Shown piece by piece: positions 1-9,106 of a DNA stretch of 64,000 bases. Below the pieces are notes generated by a model that worked only from the letters and a program-made list of their open reading frames with translations, had not been told where the DNA came from and did no database searches. Source of the stretch: Anisodus tanguticus (lineage: Eukaryota > Streptophyta > Magnoliopsida > Solanales > Solanaceae); the NCBI GenBank assembly GCA_034509755.1, contig CM067545.1:46431062-46495061 (forward strand). Direction: 5' to 3'. The first letter of the stretch is position 1. Each line of letters begins with the position of its first letter. The position numbers were made by a program, and so were the translations under genes.

Positions 1-124
1 TTGCTTAAATTAAGATTTCCACCTTTCATGAGGAAAAAAACAATGCACAAGGAACTCCGTAAAGTAGCAAAGCTAAAGTATAGAACTTCACATTGATTAA
101 TTAAAGCTACCTAAGAGGACTCTT

Positions 125-793
125 TCACATTAGGTCATGGATCAGTTCATCCATCAAAGATGAAAGGATTCCATTCTCAATGTCAACACCCTCTTCGAAG
201 GCTTCAAAGCTAAAATCGGTCCACTTCCCGCGTTGTGTGCTCATGTCCTTGTCAACAACCTCATCCACCATCAACTCTTCCATGCTTGTCCAGCCCAAAG
301 AATCTCTCTCGTACACTTCTTCTCGCCAACCACTCCTTCCTTTGGATCAATATTGTCCACTTTGCCCAAGCTTCAAAGCTTCCACCCGAACTCGTTTACA
401 TCCGAATTCCGGACATTCAACCACCGAATCAAATAACACTCTTCTCCTAATCTTCAACTCGCTCTTCTACATTTTTATTCGTTCGAGTCTTCTCGATTCT
501 CCAACCGGTCAAAGAGGTCGAGAGTCATAATACTCGAGCCTCACCCGAATAAAATCTTCCAAACCAAGTCCAAACTTCTAATTATATCTCTAATATATCT
601 AAACTCCCGAAGGTAATTCATCAAAATTTCGGAAGTCGATGTAATTGTTGAATCCTTTCCACCGCGTCGAAGAGAAACCGAAGAGGTGAGTCCAATAACT
701 CGCATCACCTTCCACTAAATGGGTCTCATGCAGGTTTTCCAATCCATCATTTCCCGAGATCCATCGTACGATGATACTTGCTCCCCGAATCAT
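125..793 (-). pseudogene. Captured DUF4378-like host-gene fragment in hAT copy A
   Basis: Broken-frame homologue of 34995-35675. The last exon-like frame, 125-316, ends in residues ELIHDL followed by a stop. Upstream pieces around 599-793 contain HETHLVEGDASYW. Frames change at positions where the other copies have CAG or CTG, so the number of real lesions is uncertain. No start codon or promoter belonging to this fragment is apparent. Confidence 0.5.
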
Positions 794-1153
794 AAAGTTT
801 CATCACCAAGATGTAATTGATTTTTTTTCAAGGGAGATGGAAATATACTAGTAATGGAGAACATTCAGCTTCTTGCTTCAATGTAGTAATGACTTGAGAA
901 CATCTTTAAAGTCCATAAGCATTTACTTGTACCGATCTTGCGAGAAAGACCATCACCTCATTTTAATGAATAACGAAATATGTTTCGAGTTCAAAGTGCA
1001 TCCCCTTGCACTCTTATGATTTTTCGTATAAACCTTATGAAATGCCTTCTCTTCCTCAACATTTCTACAAGACAAACTAAATGAAGAATACATTACAAAA
1101 CTCCAAATAAACATAAAACAAAAATACATCTTCTAAAGAAACGCCCATAAATG

Positions 1154-1360
1154 TCACACGTCCACTTGCATACTAATCCACATGGATGAGGTACCATTGT
1201 TAACACTATAAGCTAAGCCTTCATTGCAATAGTTACAAATAGAAACAACATTACCAGCTTATCTCATCTATTGCTTTACCAAAATGCTCCCAAACCTCGA
1301 TTTCGTTGCCTTCTTTTTTGATGGTGCACGAGTTGTGGATGTCGTGCTAGCCTCACCATC
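1154..1360 (-). pseudogene. BED zinc-finger exon of hAT transposase, copy A
   Basis: Homologous to the exon at 36025-36231. The start region reads CTCACCATCT where unit 3 has CTCAGCCATCT, so the first codons are shifted at a CAG triplet, and further CAG/CTG-linked changes follow. The product would be the N-terminal DNA-binding module of a hAT transposase. It cannot be functional as written, but some of the damage may be base-calling error. Confidence 0.55.
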
Positions 1361-1381
1361 TACCAAAAAAAAGTATCAAAA

Positions 1382-1460
1382 TAAAACAAAACAAAACAAA
1401 ACAAAACAAAACAAAACAAAACAAAACAAAACAAAACAAAACAAAACAAAACAAACAAAG
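1382..1460. repeat. CAAAA pentanucleotide microsatellite, hAT copy A (about 14 units)
   Basis: Perfect CAAAA repeats from 1387, ending in a CAAAC/CAAAG variant. It lies immediately upstream of the minus-strand BED exon start. The homologous tracts in copies B and C have about 16 and 11 units. Confidence 0.95.
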
Positions 1461-2371
1461 AACTCCAATAAATTGAGCATAACAAGTTAACAACAAACAA
1501 TAAAAGGGAAATATCAACCCAAATACTAGCTTTTCTAACAGAAAATCAACCCAAATACGAACAACAAACAATAAAAAATAGTAATATTATAATACATAAA
1601 TCAACCCAAGGGTTATTCATTACTAACAACAAACAATAAAAAACAAGAACATTATAATACGTAAATAAAAAACAAGAACATTATAATACGTAAATCAACC
1701 CAAGAAATCAACCCAAGGGTTGAGAATAAAAAACAAGAACATTATAATACGTAAATTAAGCCAATACATGCAAAAATCTAATGTTCTTCACTATGCAACA
1801 ACTTTAAGGGTTATTCATTACCTTTAACAAAACCGAGAGGAATTCGAGCACAATACCACAACCTTTGTCAAGCTTCGGAGTGAGAGAGGAGATCGGGCGA
1901 TGGCGAGGCTATCGCGAGGCACGAGCTACGTAATGGCGACCGGCGATGGCGATGGCGAGTGCGTAGTAGTGCGAAGTGAACCCGTGAGCCGCGCCTCCGG
2001 AAAATGAAAAATTTGGAAATTAGGGCTAGGGGCGAAGTGAACTCGTGAGTCGCGTAGTATACTAGTATCCGTATATGACCTTTTAACCGGATCGGGCCAA
2101 ATAACCGGACCGGGCCAAAATTTAAACACCCCAAAGCCCAAAACTAAATAATTTAAATGGGGGTAGGTTCATAGGGTCCGGTATCGGTCCGGTCCGGTAC
2201 CCGGTTTCTATTTATAATATATCTACCCGGAACCTACCCGATAGTATCGATTCCGGTCGGGTATCCGGGTACCCCGTACCCGTGCTCACCCCTAGTACGA
2301 TCCAAGCGCCCTTCGTTTACTACCGCTTGTACGAATGTTTCTCTAACTTAATATAACACGTTTTTCTTTTC

Positions 2372-5362
2372 GTCACGACCCAAGCTATATCCTAACCGTC
2401 ATGGCACTCGATCCGAACCAAGTATTTACTACCCAAAACAAGACACACGGAAGTAAATAATCAATTAGTCTAACATACTGAATTAACATGGACATAGGAT
2501 AAGTGTAATATAAAGCTGATAAGGGGTGATTTTATCACTTATTCTAGGCCCTTTGGTTTGGTTTTTGTATCCCTTATTGATAATATGAGGCTAAATATGT
2601 TGTATGTTGCTATTATTTCACGTGCACTGAGTTATAAAGAGAATTGGGATCAAACCAATTGAAAACGAGGCAAAAAGAAGCTAACACGAAGAACCGGAAA
2701 ATCGGCAAAAAAAACCCTTCGCTATCGCGGAGTGGGACCACATGATCGTAAAAGTCATCACAGTCAACCACTCTACGTGATCACAAAGTGAGAACCATGA
2801 CTGCGAGCCAACTGAACATCACCTTACGCAATCGCGAAGAGGGATTCTGGGCGACTTCTGGGTTGTTTTAGAATTTCACGTTCGGTTATCCCAAATCACA
2901 TAAAACATGACCCATCTCATTTTGGAAGATATCTTTAATAGAATCCAAGACTTTTGGGAGCTAGAGTTGTTACACCACACTTGTGGATTGAAGCTTTGAA
3001 GATTCAAATGAGAAATTTCTCAAACTTTTACTCATTTCTTCTATTCCTTGCTTTGTATTGCATACCTAAGTGTATAGTATTTCTTTCTATGACTTGAATC
3101 TTATTTATGAGAATATTCATGATTAAAGTTTGGATTAAAACTCTAATGTTGCTTATGTATTGAATGATTTTATTTTTAATAAAGTGAGTTTATTATTTCT
3201 TTCCTTGTGTGGGCATACAAGGAGAGATAGGATTAGAAATAATGATATCCGGGATAAAGTGGGAGTGGCCTCGATGGAGGATAAGATGCGGGAAGCGAGG
3301 TTGAGATGGTTCGGGCATGTGCAGAGGAGAGACACGGATGTCCCAGTGCGGATGTGTGAGAGGTTGTCTATAGATGGGTTCAGGAAGGGTAGAGGTAGGC
3401 CGAAGAAGTATTTGGGAGAGGTGATTGGATGGGATATGGCGCTGGTGCAACTTACTGAGGACATGACCTTCGATAGGGGGTTGTGGAGGACAAGAATTAG
3501 GGTAGTAGGTAGTCGAGCGTAGTCCTATTTACGCTTATAAAATGATAGATGTAGTGTTATTATTGTACGCCCGATTAGCTTATCACACTTATAAACGCAA
3601 TATTTCTTTATAGTCCCCTGTAGTTTGATTTTGCTGCTATATGTTCTTTGGTGTATTTTGTTTATCATATTTAGTTGTGTTAGCTACTGCTTCCTGTTGT
3701 TAGAACGTGTTATCATGGCGTATTCAATTTTGTTATCTGCATGTTCCTATTGTCCATACTATTTTAATTCCCCGTTTGAGTCCGGTCATTTCTCTTACTT
3801 TGCTTGTGATTATGTTTTGTCTTGAGCCGAGGGTCTCCCGGAAATAACCGCTCTACCTACCAAGGTGGAGGTAAGGTTTGCGTACACTCTACCCTTTTTC
3901 GTACCCCACGTTGTGGGATTTCACTGGGTATGTTGTTGTTGTAATTATTTTTTTCTTTAATGTTTCTTATGGAATTATCTAACCATAGGACTGACCCATT
4001 TACTTCGATTTGAGCTCGGCAGAGAAAAATTGAAGTTGAGAAAGATTAATTAACAAGAATATGGGATGTTAACCCTCATGTAATAACTAGAGCTAGGAAT
4101 AGAAAAGTTAACCTCAGATTTAATTGGTTGTGCTTAATATCACACTTTAAGGCTTGGAAAAGTTCATAGTGAAATTCATTGATTTGGTTTGGAAGACTTT
4201 CAATGAGATTTTAGAAATCATAATCAATTAACATAAACTCACTCTTAGATGTAAAATTGTGAAATACATTGGATCATTACTTAAGAGTAATTTTCCTTGT
4301 ATTCATGCTTGTTATCATTGATCATTTTACTTGCTTTCAAGGTTATTTTATATTTCCGTGTTAGTTATAATCTTGTAAAAATCAAAATATTATCAAGTGT
4401 TTGGCTTAGCGTAGTAAGTGATAATTTCTTGCTTGTTTGATCTCCTAGTATATTGTTTCCTGTGGGATTCGATTCTGACTCATAATTGATTAAATTATAT
4501 TGCATATGACCATATATACTTTCTCACTTGAGGAGTGGATTTGGACGTTATCAAATCCAAAAAGGCAAAATCATCGATCCAAAACTAACTCCCCAAGATC
4601 AGGTGTTGCATCCTCGTGAGCAAACTAGAAAAAAAGCACAAGAGTCTCACTACTACAAAGTTTGACAACATAACAAATATGATATATATAAATGAAAAGG
4701 GATGGTGTGTCTGTGCGCGCCGTTTTTTAACCCGGCGTCTGCACCCGACCGAATCCCCTGTGCATTTAAAATTAAAAAGCTTCTAACACTTGTTTTTGGA
4801 GTCGCCACCTAATTTATTGTACGGTGAATTAGGGCACCTAAATTTTAGCATAAATGCTCCAAAAATAACTCTGATTTATGGTCTGTGAATTTATGAGATT
4901 CTAGGTAAGGATTCTCGTATTATCCTAAAGGGAAGGGGTTAGGCATCCTTTAAGATCCACTAACTTGCGGTTATCGTGTCTAACTCAAAGTTATTTATTA
5001 TACTAAAAATGTATGTTTAAAATGTATGAAGTTTAAGGAAAGGATATTGCAAATAATTGATTTAAAGATGCATTTTTGCCAAATTGCATGGCTTTGTTTA
5101 TAAAAATACATATATTTAATTGTTATATCCAGACAGATTATGTATTTCCTATTCGACTTGTATTCATATATTTAGAGCTTGTACTCATGACTACCGAATC
5201 TATTTAGGATTTTCCTTTGTCAAACTATGTATTTATTATTAAGACTTGTTAGACTTCTTCCTTATTTCCGCATTTAATTCGCATTATCTTATGTTGTATG
5301 TTGGGTTCGCCTACGGGTTAGTGTAGATGCCCTTACGCCACAATGGTAATTTGGGTCGTGAC
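2372..5362. mobile_element. Gypsy-LTR-like shell with nested LINE, unit 1
   Basis: The block opens with GTCACGACCC (2372-2381) and closes with its exact inverse GGGTCGTGAC (5353-5362). Such ends are common on long LTRs of Solanaceae Ty3/Gypsy elements. The last 250 bp (TTCCGCATTTAATTCG, then GGGTTCGCCTACGGGTTAG) resemble an LTR 3' end. 2520-3190 and 3960-5100 contain no gene that I can see. No gag or pol frame is present, so this is a solo LTR or a fused LTR/leader remnant, interrupted by the LINE at 3208-3942. Confidence 0.5.
3208..3942 (+). mobile_element. 5'-truncated LINE (RTE-like), unit 1
   Basis: A coding remnant from 3208 to 3522 encodes about 104 residues of the extreme C-terminus of a LINE ORF2. 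The block MREARLRWFGHVQRR followed by GRGRPKKY is the usual ending of plant non-LTR reverse-transcriptase ORFs, past the catalytic centre. After the TAG stop come about 400 bp of 3' UTR with GAGCCGAGGGTCTCCCGGAA and a final GTT repeat, the 3' tail type I know from Solanaceae RTE elements and their SINEs. The A+T-rich TTATTATTTCTTT before and ATTATTTTTTTCTTT after may be the target duplication, but the match is imperfect. It cannot move by itself, since no endonuclease or RT core is present. Confidence 0.8.
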
Positions 5363-7443
5363 ACAAATCTTCCCGGTAGCCCATGAGTATGCATTAATCA
5401 CCAAAAAGAGGAACATACAAAGAGGTTGATATGCACGTCCTTGGATTTCTAAGACATCTAACGGATCGGTCGATAGTTGACAGCCTCGTTGAATCCACCA
5501 ATGGATATGAATCATAGAACTGATTGGAATCATGGTGCACCCATAGAGAAGGAGTGATATGCTCAGGTCACGTGTAGTTCAATGAATTGTACACACTACA
5601 ACCGACCTGGTATCGTCCAACAAACAGATCAGCTGAACTAAGGTTCACCGATGATCTTAATACATGATCAATAGAAGGCGTTAAGTCGATATGACGATAT
5701 CCGAATTATTCGCCGATCTACGGATTATAGTATTCGGATGTCCAAAGTGGTTCTAGGAGAACACAAGTGATGCAAACCGGACATCGATCCGAAGAACACC
5801 AAAGTCACAAGTAAATGTGTATGGTGGGTCTTGGAAAATCCTCTAAGCAAACTTGCATCGACCGATTCATGATGGTATCGGAGTTTATCGCTTTATACAA
5901 ATCATGAAAGAAGTTGAGTAACTTCACGACTCATTAGAAGACGTCCCTTATTGGGAGAAACCCATGCCTTCAGCTTATACACTCGTGGCTAGCCGGTCGG
6001 CTTCGGGAAGGACACGGATGACGGCGTCCGGACATATCTCGTCGGGATCCGTCGGAGACATAAGACATCGCTTGATCATCACGGGTGTCACTTCCTTGTT
6101 TACTAACTAAGGGACTACCCGAGATCAAGTGTTCTCGCCTGTCTAGGGAATGGGCTTAAAACCCAAAATATACGGACCAATACAAAGGGAAACCCAACCT
6201 TACGAACCGGAGATCCCGCAATTTGGTTCAATGGAAAAACTAAGTTGTAAAGGTTCGCTTGATCGCTTCGTGGAAGCATGAGCACTTCGGATAGTGATTT
6301 CGAAAAGAAACACCAAATCCAAAGCCGTTCCCGCGATAGACGTTAAGTGCTATCTGCAGTATGGGTAAGGTTAAGTTTTCAAAACCTGTAATGATCCTCA
6401 ACAGTTGAGGTTAGGTCTTTGGGAAACTTTTAATGGTTCCTAACACTTGTGAAGTGGGGTATAGCAGGATACCTTGTAGGAGACCACCTATTTAAGTGCG
6501 AGGATGGGCCGCCTCAAAATGAACGCACTTAAGAATCCAAGACGTTGTCCATGGCCAAAACGGACAAAACATTACGAAGAAGAGAGTAAGGGAATTTATT
6601 GTGTTGGTACCATTGACTTGGCTTACACTAAACACTGACGGTTCAAGACATCACGTTCATCGCGCAGTAAGTAAGTCCGATGGTATTTAACTATGGAAGG
6701 TTCAAAGCTGAAGCTACCTCTCCTTATACAACATCGGTCCGCTGAAATATTGCTGGAAATGAAAAGACACCATGTGAGTGCGCCAAAATCTCTTTCAAGA
6801 GGGGATTGTTGGAAATTTGCCTTTGGCGGGAGTTGCGACCGACCAACTTTAACGGCTTAAACACTAGTGTAACGTATGTTGGAGAATCCGGTTCTTCACA
6901 CATGCATGATCTACTAAGTACGTAGATAACCGTAGGGCCAAGAATCGTCAAATTTCATTGAGAAATGAAAGAGATATTGGTTCACGAAGTAAGGTGTTTG
7001 AAGCATGAAAAGTGTGGTATTGTGTGTAATTCTCCCTCATCGGTAGATGAAGAAAGAATTGTTGTGTATATAAGATTCGAAATTGGTTTGGGGTTTGGGA
7101 CCCCAAGGGGTATCCCATGTGTTTAAAGGAGGGAGGACCTAGATGTGCTTCGGTTCGAGGAAAGACCACACGCGCGCCGCCGCCGCCCGCCCGTCCCGTC
7201 CCGTCCGGTTCCGGCTCCGGGTTCTCGGGTTCTCGGGTCACATGTCGTGGGCCGTGGGCCTTCGATATTATCTTTTTAGGCCGAGAACTTTGCCGGAAGT
7301 ACGCTTTGGTCCCGTGTTTCCGGATGTGTACGCTTCGGACCGAATTCTTTCGTATGTACAGCTTTGGTCCCCGAAGTTTCAAGATGTACGGTTTGGTCCC
7401 TCAAGTTTCCGAATTTGGACAACAAAGCAGTTGTTAAGCACTC

Positions 7444-7470
7444 AATTCAGCCATTTATTTTGGCTGAATT
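7444..7470. repeat. Perfect 10-bp inverted repeat with 7-bp loop in the LTR
   Basis: AATTCAGCCA is followed by TTTATTT and TGGCTGAATT, a perfect hairpin about 120 bp upstream of the TATA-like site. It is conserved in units 2 and 3. Confidence 0.7.
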
Positions 7471-7592
7471 ACTCCTCCTATGATGGCCAAATCCGTTGGT
7501 CTTTCTCGCCATTAATGTTGGTGGCTTTACTACCTCCATAATGACCATTATTTGGTCACATGATGGAGGGCGTAATCAGCCCCCTCCCTCAC

Positions 7593-7602
7593 CTATTTAA
7601 AC
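7593..7602 (+). promoter_or_regulatory. Putative TATA box of the SIRE-like LTR
   Basis: CTATTTAAAC sits in a C-rich context about 790 bp into the LTR, where an LTR core promoter would be expected. Equivalent sites are 25058-25067 and 42471-42480. No transcript evidence is available here. Confidence 0.35.
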
Positions 7603-8763
7603 ACCCCCTTACACCATTGTTGAGAGCTAACAAAAACGTTCATACAACACATGCACGAAAATACGTGCTTTCTCAAGCGAAAAATTCTTCTTCCTACAAC
7701 TTCCAAGCATTATTTCGTTACTCAATATTCTTTACGGTAGCTCTTGAGTTTCCTTTGCTCAAGTGTTCCATTGCTGTTTTATCTTGGGAGACAAATTGTC
7801 CAGACGTATAAAGGATACATACGGGGCAATATTGTCTTAAGGACAGAGTGCCACACTCGACTCAAGAAAAACAGCTTTCCATTTTTCCGTCTTCTACAAA
7901 ACTCGGAATTTCCAGCTTTTTCTTGTGTAACAATTGTAATTTCGATTCCATGTTGAATTATTGAATCTCTCGTTTATCCTTTTGAATACTTGTAATAGTT
8001 ATATACTTCCCGTACTGCTTTATAAAGTACCATAGAGCAAAAACTCCCAACAACTTAAGACAATATTTGTATAGTATTACTATTAGTGTTCGAAAGATGT
8101 CGGTCAAAAGTTGTGTGACAAAATCTGGGTTTGGAAATGGTTTTCTGGTAGAAGAGAGTGATGATGATGAATGTGTTCATGGTGTCACCGCTACCAAGAC
8201 TGGTGGAAACAAGTGCTCTCGAGAGCCTGGGGATGTCAACTGGGACAAGAGGAGAAGATCGAAGATGTTATTCTATCTTGCGCAAAGAAGGCCTATATCT
8301 CGTCCCGCAAAAAGATCCGAATAATGGTAAAGAAGGAACTGGACACTCAGTTTGATGAAGTGACTGAAGTGAGCCAGAATCCGAAATTGGGATAAGTAGT
8401 TTTTCTTACTTGTCAAGAATAAAGATTAAATTATGTCTGATTAAAAATGGATTAAAGTAAGGAGGAATATGAAAATAATTTATATTCCTTACGCTTTAAA
8501 ATCAGAAGTTTAATCTTATCTTCTTTTCCGTTTAAAGATTGGATTGTAAACGACTTTAAAAGATCCGTTCTTTTAAGTGTAATTGTTAAAGTGTGTAAAG
8601 TATGTTCGCACATACGATGGAGAGAGATCCACTAACTGTGTGAAAACTGTTACCACTTTTAAGTAAGCGCCAAGAATTATCTGGGCACCAATCTTAACGG
8701 AAGGAGTTTAAAAGCTAAAGACGTTGAACCTGTCATACTTGGCAGAAGATTCTTCATAGGATT

Positions 8764-8899
8764 ATATTGGACACTCAGTCATAAAAAGCCTCCGGGCGAC
8801 TGGAGTGGGCCAAAATTCCTTTGATATGATGATATTGGACACTCAGTCATACAAAGCCTCCGGGCGACTGGAGTGGTGCCAGAATTCATTTCATAGGAA
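8764..8899 (+). repeat. Two 68-bp direct repeats, unit 1
   Basis: ATATTGGACACTCAGTCATA occurs at 8764 and 8832, each followed by AAGCCTCCGGGCGACTGGAG. The pair lies between the complete LTR and the truncated second LTR end. A shorter GGACACTCAGTTTGATG at about 8340 may be a third relative. Confidence 0.8.
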
Positions 8900-9106
8900 A
8901 AGTAATGGACACCTAGTAAGATGGGCCGAGTTTCCATTTTTCCGTTTTCTACAAAACTGGAATTTCCAGCTTTTTCTTGTGTAACAATTGTAATTTCGAT
9001 TCCAAAGTTGAATTATTGAATCTCTGTTTATCCTTTTGAATACTTGTAATAGTTATATACTTCCCGTCCTGCTCTATAAAGTACCATAGAGCCAAAACTC
9101 CCAACA

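Larger units (their letters stand above)
1..2294 (-). mobile_element. hAT-type DNA transposon, copy A (cut by window edge)
   Basis: Only the right part of the element is inside the window. It ends with GCTCACCCCTA at 2294, followed by the target duplication GTACGATC at 2295-2302. Content is the same as in copies B and C: a DUF4378-like fragment, a BED zinc-finger exon and a CAAAA microsatellite, all oriented to the minus strand. The last 150 bp contain repeated GGGTA/CCCGG-type subterminal motifs. This copy has the densest CAG/CTG-associated differences, so its reading frames are the least trustworthy of the three. Confidence 0.85.
6807..8052 (+). repeat. LTR of the SIRE-like element, unit 1 (about 1246 bp)
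   Basis: Starts TGTTGGAAATTTG directly after a polypurine tract and ends CTCCCAACA, giving the TGTTGG/CCAACA inverted ends typical of LTRs. The last 180 bp are repeated directly at 8931-9106. A G+C-rich block (7160-7250) and a TATA-like CTATTTAAAC at 7593-7602 lie inside, as expected of an LTR promoter region. Confidence 0.65.
5444..9106 (+). mobile_element. SIRE/Maximus-like Copia remnant (3' part plus LTRs), unit 1
   Basis: Comparison with unit 4 places the insertion between GCACGTCCTTG (ends 5443) and AAAAAGTACTAACG (starts 9107). 5444-6796 is non-coding 3' internal sequence. A purine tract AAGAGGGGA at 6798-6805 precedes an LTR at 6807-8052 with TGTTGG…CCAACA ends. Next come about 880 bp of other sequence and a second, 5'-truncated LTR end (8931-9106). 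No gag or pol is left. The 5' half of the element and about 430 bp of flank retained in unit 4 are gone. Family assignment rests on the purine tract and LTR start and is tentative. Confidence 0.6.

Noticed and set aside
180..530. Plus-strand Ser/Thr/Pro-rich frames opposite the DUF4378-like fragment
   Set aside because: Shadow of the minus-strand coding sequence, which has the recognisable motifs. The same applies near 17574 and 35050.
1353..1571. Phe/Cys/Leu-rich frame with repeated LFCFV
   Set aside because: Translation of the CAAAA microsatellite; not a protein. The same holds for 18709-19044 and 36138-36448.
3160..3522. A 120-codon open frame present in all four units, apparently conserved
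   Set aside because: It is the extreme C-terminus of a LINE ORF2; its first 16 codons are flank. Conservation reflects recent duplication.
2372..5362. Possible DNA transposon because of the 10-bp inverted ends
   Set aside because: The ends are standard for Gypsy LTRs in this plant family, no transposase is present, and no clear target duplication was found.
7117..7437. Pro/Arg/Gly-rich frames in the G+C-rich part of the SIRE-like LTR
   Set aside because: Frames on both strands differ between units because of CAG/CTG changes; they lie inside an LTR promoter region and show no domain.
8067..8324. An 85-codon frame with EESDDDECVHGV that could be a small gene
   Set aside because: The frame end differs in each unit, no homology is recognised, and it lies within retroelement-derived DNA; not called as a gene.
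8764..8899. Two evenly spaced repeats suggestive of a CRISPR array
   Set aside because: Only two copies, directly adjacent, no spacers and no cas genes, in a plant genome.
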